From: Lacisediminimonas profundi
GTDB taxonomy: Bacteria > Pseudomonadota > Gammaproteobacteria > Burkholderiales > Burkholderiaceae_D
Reading direction: 5' to 3'
Length of the DNA stretch: 64,000 bases
NCBI RefSeq assembly: GCF_008831265.1
Contig: NZ_VTTH01000001.1
Coordinates: forward strand, 744,001 to 808,000
This document shows, one piece after another, positions 56,225 through 64,000 of the stretch (positions are counted from its first letter, which is position 1; every line of letters begins with the position of its first letter). Made by a program: the position numbers and the translations under genes. Below the pieces are notes generated by a model, which ran no database searches, had not been told where the DNA came from, and saw only the letters and a list, made by a program, of their open reading frames with translations.

Positions 56225-56881
56225 ATGAATGCCCTTATCCAGACCCTTGCGGTCTACTCCCTGCCGGTCCTGTTTGCCATCACCCTGCATGAAGCGGCGC
56301 ATGCCTATGCCGCCAGGTATTTCGGTGACAACACCGCCTATGCGCAGGGACGGATGAGCCTGAATCCGCTGAAACATGTGGATTTGTTCGGCACCATCGT
56401 GATCCCGGTGTTGCTGTTCCTGTTGCGCAGCCCGTTCCTGTTCGGCTACGCCAAGCCGGTTCCGGTTGATTTCAGCCGCCTGCGCAATCCAAAGAAGCAA
56501 ATGGCTTTCGTTGCGCTGGCCGGCCCGCTTGCCAACCTGGTCATGGGACTGGGCTGGATGGTGTTGCTGGTGCTGTTGCGCGCTTGGGGCGATGCGGACG
56601 CTTTTTTCCTGCGCATGGCGCGTGCCGGCGTCGAGACCAATCTGGTCATCTTCGCCTTCAACCTGATTCCGCTGCCGCCGCTGGATGGCGGCCGCATCAT
56701 GACCAGCCTGCTGCCGAACCGCTATGCATGGAAATTCGCCCAGCTTGAACCGTATGGCTTCTTCATCGTGCTCGGACTGGCCTTCCTCAACGTGCTCAGC
56801 TACTGGATGGTGCCGGTCATGACCGTCGCCAATGCCTTGTTGCTGTTGCTGATCTCCCCGCTGACTTTCCTACTTCGCTGA
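56225..56881 (+). CDS. Site-2 protease family membrane metalloprotease
   Basis: A 218-residue integral membrane protease of the M50B family. Zinc motif ITLHEAAHAYAA lies in the first membrane segment and the ligand Asp in LPPLDGGRIM in a later one. About five hydrophobic segments. Such compact S2P homologues have no PDZ domain and poorly defined substrates. It lies six bases upstream of trpS and is probably co-transcribed. Confidence 0.9.
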   Translation: MNALIQTLAVYSLPVLFAITLHEAAHAYAARYFGDNTAYAQGRMSLNPLKHVDLFGTIVIPVLLFLLRSPFLFGYAKPVPVDFSRLRNPKKQMAFVALAGPLANLVMGLGWMVLLVLLRAWGDADAFFLRMARAGVETNLVIFAFNLIPLPPLDGGRIMTSLLPNRYAWKFAQLEPYGFFIVLGLAFLNVLSYWMVPVMTVANALLLLLISPLTFLLR

Positions 56882-56886
56882 ATTCT

Positions 56887-58089
56887 ATGTATCCCGATCG
56901 TGTCGTTTCCGGCATGCGCCCCACGGGGGCGCTCCACCTCGGCCATTTCCACGGCGCCCTCAAGAACTGGGTGAAGCTGCAATCCGAGCATCCCTGCCTG
57001 TTCTTTGTCGCCGACTGGCATGCGCTGACCACGCACTACGACGATCCCAGCGTGATCGAGGTCAGCATCTGGGACATGGTGATCGACTGGCTGGCTGCCG
57101 GCGTGGATCCAAAACAGTGCAGCATCTTCATCCAGTCGCGCGTGCCCGAACACGCCGAACTGCACCTGCTGCTGTCGATGACCACGCCGCTTTCCTGGCT
57201 GGAGCGGGTCCCGACCTACAAGGACCAGCAGGAAAAGCTGGCCGACCGCGACCTGGGCACCTATGGATTCCTTGGTTATCCATTGCTGATGTCGGCCGAC
57301 GTGCTGATCTACCGCGCCAGCATGGTGCCGGTGGGCGAGGACCAGATTCCGCACGTGGAAATGACGCGCGAGCTGGCACGCCGCTTCAACCATATTTACG
57401 GTCGCGAAAAAGGCTTCGAAGAGAAAGCGCAGGAAGCTGTCAAGAAGCTCGGTGGCAAGCTCGGCAAGCAATATGCCGCGCTGCGCACCGCCTACCAGGA
57501 GCAGGGCCATCATGAGGCGCTGGAGCAGGCGAGGGTGCTGCTGGAACAGGCGCAGAGCCTGTCGGCGGCCGACCGCGAGCGATTGCTCGGCTATATGGCC
57601 GGTGGCCACAAGTCGATCCTGGTCGAGCCGCGCGTGCTGCTGACCGAGGCCTCGCGCCTGCCGGGGCTGGACGGCGGCAAAATGTCCAAGAGTTATGGCA
57701 ATACCATCGCGCTGCGCGAGGAAAAAGACGCGGTCGTGAAGAAAGTCCGCACCATGCCGACCGATCCCGCCCGCGTGCGCCGCACCGACCCGGGCGAACC
57801 GGCCCGCTGCCCGGTCTGGAAGTTGCATGAGGTGTATTCGGACGACAGCACCCGGGAATGGGTGCAGAAGGGCTGCCGTTCAGCCGGCATCGGCTGCATC
57901 GAATGCAAGCAACCGGTGATCGAGGGCATCCTGCGTGAGCAGGAGCCGATGCGCGAGCGTGCCCAGCAATACCTGGACAATCCCGCGCTGGTGCGTGCGA
58001 TCGTCGCCGATGGCTGCGACAAGGCACGCGTGCTGGCGCAGGAGACCATGCGCGATGTGCGTGAAGCGATGGGCCTGAACTACAAGTGA
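56887..58089 (+). CDS. trpS: Tryptophanyl-tRNA synthetase
   Basis: A 400-residue class I synthetase. The HIGH motif is HLGH in GALHLGHFHGAL, and the KMSKS loop is intact in GGKMSKSYGN. An insert of about 60 residues (LGGKLGKQYAAL...) between the catalytic domain and KMSKS is longer than in the E. coli enzyme (about 334 residues) and is common in Betaproteobacteria. It overlaps the next gene by TGATG. Confidence 0.96.
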   Translation: MYPDRVVSGMRPTGALHLGHFHGALKNWVKLQSEHPCLFFVADWHALTTHYDDPSVIEVSIWDMVIDWLAAGVDPKQCSIFIQSRVPEHAELHLLLSMTTPLSWLERVPTYKDQQEKLADRDLGTYGFLGYPLLMSADVLIYRASMVPVGEDQIPHVEMTRELARRFNHIYGREKGFEEKAQEAVKKLGGKLGKQYAALRTAYQEQGHHEALEQARVLLEQAQSLSAADRERLLGYMAGGHKSILVEPRVLLTEASRLPGLDGGKMSKSYGNTIALREEKDAVVKKVRTMPTDPARVRRTDPGEPARCPVWKLHEVYSDDSTREWVQKGCRSAGIGCIECKQPVIEGILREQEPMRERAQQYLDNPALVRAIVADGCDKARVLAQETMRDVREAMGLNYK

Positions 58090-58700
58090 TGGCTGACCCG
58101 GCCGCACATCTCTCGCATCTCACGCTCGACCTGCCGTCCGCCTGGGTGGCTCGTTTCGCGCCGCTGATCCCGGCCGGGGGCGTGCTCGACCTGGCCTGCG
58201 GTGGCGGCCGCCACAGCCGGCTGCTGGCCGCAGCGGGACATGATGTCCTTGCGGTGGATCGCAATGCCGCGGCGCTGGCGCAGTTGGCCGGCGACGAGCG
58301 GAGCGACAGCCGGATCAGCACGCTGCAGATCGACCTCGAAATGCCCGAGGGGGCGGAGCGCCAGCCGGGCTGGCCCCTGCAGGCCGGGCGCTTTTCCGGG
58401 ATCGTCGTCACCAATTACCTGTACCGTCCGCTGTTCCCGGCGCTGTTCGACAGCCTGGCAGAGGGCGGGGTACTGATTTACGAGACGTTCGCAGCGGGCA
58501 ATGAGCGATATGGCAAGCCATCGAGCCCGGCCTTCCTGCTGCAGCCGGGCGAACTGCTGCAACTGGCGGCCGGCGCCGGGCCTGCCCTGCGCGTGATCGC
58601 CTTCGAGGATGGTTATACCGCCAGTCCGAAGCCGGCCATGGTGCAAAGGATCTGCCTGCTGCGCGGCCAGCCCTGCAGCGACCTCGGCTTGTCACTCTAA
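58089..58700 (+). CDS. SAM-dependent class I methyltransferase
   Basis: A 203-residue methyltransferase. Motif I GVLDLACGGGRHSRLLAAAG begins near residue 32 and the acidic ribose-binding residue is in VLAVDRNAAAL. The catalytic region reads VVTNYLYRPLF where NPPY is often seen. A TehB-like protein is possible. Substrate unknown. The start overlaps the trpS stop. Confidence 0.85.
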   Translation: MADPAAHLSHLTLDLPSAWVARFAPLIPAGGVLDLACGGGRHSRLLAAAGHDVLAVDRNAAALAQLAGDERSDSRISTLQIDLEMPEGAERQPGWPLQAGRFSGIVVTNYLYRPLFPALFDSLAEGGVLIYETFAAGNERYGKPSSPAFLLQPGELLQLAAGAGPALRVIAFEDGYTASPKPAMVQRICLLRGQPCSDLGLSL

Positions 58701-58769
58701 GCCCGTGGGCATTGCTGCGGCTATCCGCTACAATCCTGTTTTACTCTATCGCAAGCAACACATCACACC

Positions 58770-59648
58770 ATGATCCAGGGAAGCCTTGTCGCAATCGTCA
58801 CCCCCATGCATGCGGACGGCAGTCTCGACCTGCCAGGACTGCGCAAGTTGATTGACTGGCACGTTGCCGAAGGCACCGATGGCATCGTCATCGTCGGCAC
58901 CACCGGCGAATCGCCGACGGTATCGGTAGAGGAGCACTGCGAACTGATCAAGGTGGCGGTGCAGCACACTGCCAGGCGCGTCCCCGTGATTGCCGGAACC
59001 GGCGGCAACTCCACTGCCGAAGCGATCGAGCTGACCAGGCATGCGCTGGAAGTCGGCGCTGATGCGTCACTGCAGGTGGTTCCCTACTACAACCGGCCGA
59101 CCCAGGAAGGCATGTACCGCCATTTCCGCAAGATTGCGGAATCGGTCGACCTGCCGGTGATCCTGTACAACGTTCCAGGCCGCACTGTTGCCGACATGAG
59201 CAACGACACCATGTTGCGCCTGGCTCAGGTGCCCGGAATCATCGGCGTCAAGGACGCAACCGGCAACCTGGGCCGCGGAACCGACCTGATGCGGTTGGCG
59301 CCGGCATCGTTTTCCGTGTACTCGGGCGACGACCCGAGCGCAATGGCCCTGATGTTCTGCGGCGCCAAAGGCAACATCTCGGTTACCGCCAATGTTGCGC
59401 CGCGGGCAATGCACGAACTGTGCGCGGCGGCGATGGCCGGCCGCACTGCGGAAGCGATCGCCATCAACAACCGCATGATTCCGCTGCATGACAAACTGTT
59501 CGTCGAACCGAACCCGGTGCCGGTGAAATGGGCGATGCACGAGATGGGCTTGATGGGACCCGGACTGCGGCTGCCGCTGGCACCGCTGGGCGATGCCTGG
59601 CATGAAACTGTCCGTACGGCATTGCGCGAATCCGGTGTATTACAATAA
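58770..59648 (+). CDS. dapA: 4-hydroxy-tetrahydrodipicolinate synthase
   Basis: A 292-residue enzyme of lysine and diaminopimelate synthesis. Conserved residues: TGESPTVS near the N-terminus, the Tyr of [12 protein letters not shown], the Schiff-base Lys in [11 protein letters not shown], and YSGDD. It condenses pyruvate with aspartate semialdehyde. It is followed by bamC, the familiar dapA-bamC (nlpB) pairing. Confidence 0.97.
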   Translation: MIQGSLVAIVTPMHADGSLDLPGLRKLIDWHVAEGTDGIVIVGTTGESPTVSVEEHCELIKVAVQHTARRVPVIAGTGGNSTAEAIELTRHALEVGADASLQVVPYYNRPTQEGMYRHFRKIAESVDLPVILYNVPGRTVADMSNDTMLRLAQVPGIIGVKDATGNLGRGTDLMRLAPASFSVYSGDDPSAMALMFCGAKGNISVTANVAPRAMHELCAAAMAGRTAEAIAINNRMIPLHDKLFVEPNPVPVKWAMHEMGLMGPGLRLPLAPLGDAWHETVRTALRESGVLQ

Positions 59649-59704
59649 CGACCTACATGGCCGATCAGCGACGGGGCCAGCCTCGCAATTTTCCCGGTAC
59701 CAAT

Positions 59705-60886
59705 ATGATTAATCGCCGTAACTCCAGCGCCGCTACGCGCGCTGGCCTTTGCTCGCTAACGACCCTGATGCTGCTAGGCCTTGCCGGTTGCGGATCGGTC
59801 CAGTCTTCGTTCGGCACCTTGTTCGAAGGCGAAAAGATCGACTACAAGAGCGCCGGCAAGCGGCCGACAGCGAACCTGGAAGTTCCGCCCGACCTGACCC
59901 AGATGGCGAAGGACAGCCGCTACGCGCTGCCGGATGCGGCGCGCGGTACGGTAACCGCATCCGGCCTGGCAGCGAACCGCGGCACGGTCGCCGCGCCCGT
60001 CACTTCGGTCGCGCCCAAGGCGGCGCCCGACATGCGGGTGGAGCGGGATGGCAACCAGCGCTGGCTGGTGGTGAAGAAAACGCCGGAAGAATTGTGGCCG
60101 CAACTGAAGGATTTCTGGCAGGACGCCGGCTTCCTGATCAATATCGAGCAGCCAGATGCCGGCATCATGGAAACCGACTGGGCAGAGAACCGCGCCAAGA
60201 TTCCGCAAGACATCATCCGTCGCACCATAGGCAGGGCATTCGACTCGGTCTATTCGACTGGCGAACGCGACAAGTTCCGCACCCGGCTCGAACGTCGGGC
60301 GGATGGCTGGACCGAAGTGTTCATCAGCCACCGGGGCGCGCGTGAAGTGCCCGGCGGCGTGGGCGGCGACAGCACGGTGTGGACGCCGCAGCCTGCCGAT
60401 CCCGAACTGGAAGCCGAATTCACCAGCAAGCTGATGGCGCGCCTGGGCAATGACGAGGTCAAGGCCAAGCAGGAAGTCGCACGTGCCGCTCCCGAGGCTT
60501 CGCGCTCGAAGATCGTCCGTGCCAACGGCAGTGCCTCTGTGCAGGTAGCTGAAGGCTTCGACCGCGCATGGCGGCGGGTTGGCCTGGCGCTTGATCGGGT
60601 CGGCTTCACGGTCGAGGACCGCGACCGCAACCAGGGCATCTATTTCGTCCGCTATGTGGATCAGGCTGAAGATGCGAACAACAAGACCGAGAAAAAGGGC
60701 TTGCTGACGCGGATGTTCACGTTCGGCTCGAAAGACGACAAGGCCAAGACCGCCCAGCGTTACCGTGTTCTCGTGAAGGGCAGTGGCGAGGCCAGCCAGG
60801 TATCGGTGCTGAACAACGCCGGCCAGCCGGAGACATCGGCGACCGCCGACCGTATCCTGACGCTGCTGAACGAGCAACTGAAATAA
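59705..60886 (+). CDS. bamC: Outer membrane assembly lipoprotein BamC
   Basis: A 393-residue lipoprotein. The signal peptide ends in LGLAGCGS (lipobox LAGC). The mature N-terminus has the unstructured BamC segment with IDYKSAGKRPTANLEVPPDL, the part that contacts BamD. Two helix-grip domains follow (VKKTPEELWPQLKDFW; AEGFDRAWRRVGLALDRVGF). It belongs to the BAM complex that inserts beta-barrel proteins. I use the ATG at 59705; a longer frame from 59657 spoils the signal peptide. Confidence 0.93.
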   Translation: MINRRNSSAATRAGLCSLTTLMLLGLAGCGSVQSSFGTLFEGEKIDYKSAGKRPTANLEVPPDLTQMAKDSRYALPDAARGTVTASGLAANRGTVAAPVTSVAPKAAPDMRVERDGNQRWLVVKKTPEELWPQLKDFWQDAGFLINIEQPDAGIMETDWAENRAKIPQDIIRRTIGRAFDSVYSTGERDKFRTRLERRADGWTEVFISHRGAREVPGGVGGDSTVWTPQPADPELEAEFTSKLMARLGNDEVKAKQEVARAAPEASRSKIVRANGSASVQVAEGFDRAWRRVGLALDRVGFTVEDRDRNQGIYFVRYVDQAEDANNKTEKKGLLTRMFTFGSKDDKAKTAQRYRVLVKGSGEASQVSVLNNAGQPETSATADRILTLLNEQLK

Positions 60887-60923
60887 GCCGCGCCACAGCG
60901 CGGCCAGTTCACTGGACAGGCCT

Positions 60924-61703
60924 TTGAGATTTGCAAGTCTGGGCAGTGGCAGCGAGGGCAACGCGCTGCTGATTTCCGCCGATTCCGGCGCCACCCGCAC
61001 GACAGTCATGCTGGATTGCGGCTTCGGCCTGCGCGAATGCGAGCGCAGGCTGGAACGGCTGGGCGTGGCGCCGGGCGACCTTTCCGGCATCGTCGTCACC
61101 CACGAGCACCAGGACCATGTCGGCGGCGTATTCAAGTTCGCCCGTCGGCACCGGGTTCCGGTCTGGCTCAGTTTCGGCACCTGGGAAGCGGCCAGGCGCG
61201 ACGTCAGCAATGTCGATGTGCGCTTTTGCCGCGATGGCGACCGGCTGGCAGTCGGCGACCTCGAACTGCGCCCCTATACCGTCCCCCACGATGCGCGCGA
61301 GCCAATCCAGTATGTGATCGGCGACGGCCGGTCCACGCTTGGCGTGCTGACCGATGCCGGGCAATCCACCCCGCACATGGTCCAGATGCTGGGCGGATGC
61401 GATGCGCTGGTGCTCGAGTGCAATCATGATGAACGCATGCTGGCGGATTCGAAATATCCACCTTCGCTGAAGTGGCGCATAGGCGGGCCGTTCGGCCATC
61501 TGTCCAACCGGGCGACCGCCGAGATACTGGCTGCGCTCGACCAGTCGCGCCTGCGGCGCATCGTGGGCGCCCACCTGAGCCAGCAGAACAATACGCCCGA
61601 ACTGGCGCGCAGTGCGTTGACCGGTGCGATTGCCGATGCCGGTACCGAAGTGATGATTGCGTGTCAGGAAGAGGGATTCGGGTGGCTTGAAGTCGGGGCT
61701 TGA
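60924..61703 (+). CDS. Metallo-beta-lactamase-fold hydrolase (YycJ/WalJ-like)
   Basis: A 259-residue hydrolase starting with TTG. The N-terminus FASLGSGSEGNALLI and zinc motif THEHQDHVGG are those of the YycJ/WalJ-like group, with VPHDA, LTDAG, and SNRATAEIL later. Members are likely DNA exonucleases involved in mismatch repair coordination, or phosphodiesterases. It begins 37 bases after bamC, across a GC hairpin (60887-60904). Confidence 0.87.
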   Translation: MRFASLGSGSEGNALLISADSGATRTTVMLDCGFGLRECERRLERLGVAPGDLSGIVVTHEHQDHVGGVFKFARRHRVPVWLSFGTWEAARRDVSNVDVRFCRDGDRLAVGDLELRPYTVPHDAREPIQYVIGDGRSTLGVLTDAGQSTPHMVQMLGGCDALVLECNHDERMLADSKYPPSLKWRIGGPFGHLSNRATAEILAALDQSRLRRIVGAHLSQQNNTPELARSALTGAIADAGTEVMIACQEEGFGWLEVGA

Positions 61704-61840
61704 GGTCATGGCTGGATGCCGGACGTGCTGCGCGCTGTTGCCGATTTTTGCCGCTTTCTGCCGGTTCCTGCGCAACACAGGTCGTGCTAGCATGAAGTCA
61801 GGCCCGTAGCAAAAGCGGGCACCTAGCCCGGAGACCAGCC

Positions 61841-62284
61841 ATGGAAGCATCAGCACAACGCGCAGTCGACGCCCTGCTCGACAAGTACGCTGAAAGTCAT
61901 CGCAATCCCGTCAACGAACTCATTCACTGCGTGTGCGTACCGGCGATCGTGTTTTCCGTGCTCGGCCTGGTGTGGGCGATCCATCCCTGGGCCGCAGCCG
62001 GCCTGGTGGCCGTCTCGATGATCTACTACTTCAGCCTGAGCGTTCCGTTTGCATTTGGCATGGCGGTGATGTCGGGCCTGTTCCTCGCCGTGCTCAACCT
62101 GATGCCGGCCACCATGGTTCTGCCGGTTTCGCTCACGGTCTTTGTCGTCGCGTGGATCGGTCAGTTCATCGGCCACAAGATAGAAGGAAAGAAGCCATCC
62201 TTCTTCGACGATCTGCGTTTCCTGGCGATCGGCCCCCTGTTCGTGCTGGGTGTCTGGTACCGCCGCCTGGGCGTTGCATACTGA
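61841..62284 (+). CDS. Mpo1-like (DUF962) membrane protein
   Basis: A 147-residue membrane protein with about four hydrophobic segments. Conserved histidine motifs SHRNPVNELIHCVCVP and GQFIGHKIEGKKPSFFDDL match DUF962/Mpo1. Yeast Mpo1 is an Fe(II)-dependent dioxygenase for 2-hydroxy fatty acids. A matching bacterial activity is plausible but not shown. It is monocistronic. Confidence 0.85.
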   Translation: MEASAQRAVDALLDKYAESHRNPVNELIHCVCVPAIVFSVLGLVWAIHPWAAAGLVAVSMIYYFSLSVPFAFGMAVMSGLFLAVLNLMPATMVLPVSLTVFVVAWIGQFIGHKIEGKKPSFFDDLRFLAIGPLFVLGVWYRRLGVAY

Positions 62285-62326
62285 GCAGGAGCAGGGCGCC
62301 GTGGGCGGCCTGGACCGCATCGCAGT

Positions 62327-62743
62327 TCAGGCGTCGGCTGGCGCAGCCTGGCCTTTCAGTTCCAGCGTATTGCCTTCGGGATCCTGCAGGTAGATCGAGG
62401 GCCCGTCACCGCGCGCGCCATATCGTGTTTCAGTGGGGCCGGCAGCAACGCCAGCGGCGTCGAGCGTGCGCCGTATCTCTTCTTCGTTGAACGGCTCCAC
62501 CCACAGGCAGAAGTGATCGAGGTTGCGGCCTTCCTTGCCTGGCGCGGCGCCGCCTTGCAGGCCGAGTTTTCCGGTGACCGGAACCAGGTCGATCAGGGCA
62601 CTGCCAGCGCGCAGCTGGATCAAGCCCAGGTCATCACGCTGCCGATCAAGCGTGCAGCCAAGCACGTCGCAATAGAAGCGCAGCATGGCTTCCGGATCAA
62701 CGACGCGCAGGACGATATGGTCCAGTCCCTGGATCGGGATCAT
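62327..62743 (-). CDS. VOC-family (glyoxalase-like) protein
   Basis: A 138-residue single-domain protein. GLDHIVLRVVDPEAMLRFYCDVLG opens the fold, LDHFCLWVEPFNEEEIRRTL the second module, and IYLQDPEGNTLELKG closes it, with His and Glu ligands in the usual places. These metal-binding proteins include lyases, dioxygenases and resistance proteins. The start at 62743 has a GGAG site. The function is open. Confidence 0.85.
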   Translation of the reverse strand: MIPIQGLDHIVLRVVDPEAMLRFYCDVLGCTLDRQRDDLGLIQLRAGSALIDLVPVTGKLGLQGGAAPGKEGRNLDHFCLWVEPFNEEEIRRTLDAAGVAAGPTETRYGARGDGPSIYLQDPEGNTLELKGQAAPADA

Positions 62744-62876
62744 GTATTTCTCCGGGCAAAGATGGTGTCTGCAGCGGAGTGATTGTCTCAGAAAAGGACT
62801 GGAACATGGACCCGGCAACGCTGGCGCCCGGGCGTCGCGGTGCCGGCGTTGCCAGTGATGCCGGTGATGCCCTGCA

Positions 62877-63632
62877 TCAGTCTTTGCCGGCGTGTTCCTG
62901 ACGGGCCATGTAGAGCCGGTGCACCGTAATCTTCCTCACCTCCGCCTTGCTGGCTTCGATATGCGTGCGCAGCAGCATCACCGCCTGGTCGGCGCGGCGC
63001 CGGGTGATGGCCTGCAGGATTTGCGCGTGCTCGTCGTAAGTTCGTTCAACCCGGTAGGCCTGGGTAAAGTCGAGACGACGAATGACGCGGATCCGTTCCG
63101 TGATCCCGCGGTGCACCCGCGCCATCTCGGGGTTCCCGGCCGCTTCCACCAGTGAAATGTGGAAGGCCTCGTCCATCTGGGCAACCTGCTTGCCGTCTGT
63201 CAGGCGCTGGTTTTCCGGCGCCATCCAGAAGCTCCTCAGTTCCTGCAAGGGGTCGTGCGCCTCCGGCACGGGTTCTGCTGCTGTTTCCAGAGGGGTGTCG
63301 ACCATGTCGCAAAGGCGGCGCACCGCAGTCGTCTCCAGCACCATGCGCAGGTCGTACAAATGCTCGAACTGTTCGAAATCGAAGGGCCGGACCGACCAGC
63401 CGCTGCGAAAGTGGACGGTGAAATAGCCTTCACGCTGCAAGCGGAACAGCGCATCCCGCACGGGAGTGCGCGACATTCCGAGCCGCCCCGCAATTTCGGA
63501 CTCGGAGAAGCGGTCGCCCGGCACCAGGCGGAAATCGAAAATATCCTCCTTGAGCCGTGCATAGGCAGTGTCTGCCAAGGTCAGGGGGGCTTCCGGTTCC
63601 TGTGCCATCGTGTTGCTGGCCAGTATGCGCAT
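62877..63632 (-). CDS. GntR-family regulator, FCD subfamily, second locus
   Basis: A 251-residue regulator. The winged helix (about residues 20-85) contains YARLKEDIFDFRLVPGDRFSESEIAGRLGMSRTPVRDAL. The FCD domain follows with DEAFHISLVEAAGN and TYDEHAQILQAITRR metal-type ligands. Its ATG overlaps the stop of the upstream HpxZ-like gene (TGATG), so the two are translationally coupled. The regulator is therefore encoded within the operon it likely controls. Confidence 0.87.
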   Translation of the reverse strand: MRILASNTMAQEPEAPLTLADTAYARLKEDIFDFRLVPGDRFSESEIAGRLGMSRTPVRDALFRLQREGYFTVHFRSGWSVRPFDFEQFEHLYDLRMVLETTAVRRLCDMVDTPLETAAEPVPEAHDPLQELRSFWMAPENQRLTDGKQVAQMDEAFHISLVEAAGNPEMARVHRGITERIRVIRRLDFTQAYRVERTYDEHAQILQAITRRRADQAVMLLRTHIEASKAEVRKITVHRLYMARQEHAGKD

Positions 63633-64000
63633 CAAGTCTCCAGTGGCGGATCGATCAGGCTGACATGGGCGGCGACGACCCGCCATCCTTCCGGCATCCT
63701 GATCCATGTTTGCGATTGACGCCCGATGCGAGCGCTGCCGTCGCGGCTGAATTCGATATTGGCGGTGGCGAGATCGTTACCATAAGTGGTGATTGCCGTG
63801 TGCAGGATCCTGCGTGCCAGGCCAACCGCCGGCCTGCCGGCGCGGAACGCCCGGATTGCGTCGAAGCCGTACAGGTTCTCGGTGGCGCCGTAGCGCAGCG
63901 TATGCGGCGAGTCCCAGAACAGTTCATCCAGCACGGCAACATCATTGCCGGTCAGCGCTGCTTCATAGCGGGAAAATTCGGCCTCGACTTCCGCCAGCAC
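63632..64000 (-). CDS. hpxZ: HpxZ/AtzH-like (DUF3225) protein, 5' truncated
   Basis: The frame is open to the right edge, so about ten N-terminal residues lie outside. The 122 visible residues form an SnoaL-like cone fold with [40 protein letters not shown] and [22 protein letters not shown], the pattern of DUF3225 proteins HpxZ and AtzH. These are encoded with the HpxX/HpxY or AtzG/AtzE amidase pair and are thought to assist processing of carboxylated urea-type compounds. Its usual partners are expected just beyond position 64000. Confidence 0.82.
   Translation of the reverse strand: MLAEVEAEFSRYEAALTGNDVAVLDELFWDSPHTLRYGATENLYGFDAIRAFRAGRPAVGLARRILHTAITTYGNDLATANIEFSRDGSARIGRQSQTWIRMPEGWRVVAAHVSLIDPPLET

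Noticed and set aside
55163-56500. A 445-residue minus-strand frame containing LILK/LIVK repeats
   Set aside because: The repeats are the antisense reading of the 12-bp minisatellite; the rest is antisense to the YciO-like and protease genes.

Overview
The window is a high-GC chromosome segment of a betaproteobacterium. The housekeeping order pyrG-kdsA-eno-ftsB, a BamC lipoprotein, Hsp33 and the general gene repertoire point to Burkholderiales. Oxalobacteraceae (Herbaspirillum or Noviherbaspirillum relatives) is my best guess, but that is inference. I see no tRNA, rRNA, CRISPR array, insertion sequence or integrase.

Positions 1-28231 are one large accessory catabolic block. It holds a truncated amidase, a small ABM-like protein and a zeta-class glutathione transferase (maiA-like). 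An AtzG/AtzE-type amidase pair follows, closed by a clear terminator. Next come an orphan TRAP solute receptor behind a strong dyad, and a first molybdenum hydroxylase (L-M-S order) whose iron-sulfur subunit is fused to a CoxG-like SRPBCC domain. An odd proline-rich orphan gene separates this from a minus-strand GntR regulator plus NitT/Tau-type ABC transporter. Divergent from the regulator, across a perfect 14-bp palindrome, run a second molybdenum hydroxylase, a LigB-LigA-type ring-cleavage dioxygenase, an aldehyde dehydrogenase, a gamma-glutamyltranspeptidase/HpxW-like amidohydrolase, a free CoxG-like protein, a complete Liv-type ABC transporter and an aspartate-dehydrogenase-like enzyme. 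Together they look like uptake, hydroxylation, ring opening, aldehyde oxidation and amide/amine removal from a nitrogen-containing aromatic compound. The substrate is not known. At the far right edge (62877-64000) an HpxZ/AtzH-like gene coupled to a second GntR regulator marks the start of another locus of the same amidase theme.

Positions 28365-40462 carry regulatory and stress genes: a degenerate receiver protein, a DUF6494 protein, a DUF4382 lipoprotein, a divergent FtsH-like membrane protease, a GAF-GGDEF protein, a membrane-anchored J-domain protein, a 2-hydroxyacid dehydrogenase, a short-chain dehydrogenase, three atypical response-regulator-like winged-helix genes (two sharing an almost identical DNA-binding domain) and a cold-shock gene with a textbook terminator.

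Positions 40610-62743 are mostly core genome: a LysR regulator, an alpha/beta hydrolase, an LpxR-like outer-membrane protein, pyrG-kdsA-eno-ftsB, hslO with a gamma-carbonic-anhydrase-like gene, a DUF455 protein, a small lipoprotein, an acyl-CoA synthetase, a second alpha/beta hydrolase, a PHP-domain RNase AM-like gene, htpX, a YciO-like protein, a site-2 protease, trpS, a methyltransferase, dapA, bamC, a metallo-beta-lactamase-fold hydrolase, an Mpo1-like protein and a VOC protein. Short tandem repeats of 9, 12 and 14 bp sit in several intergenic gaps.
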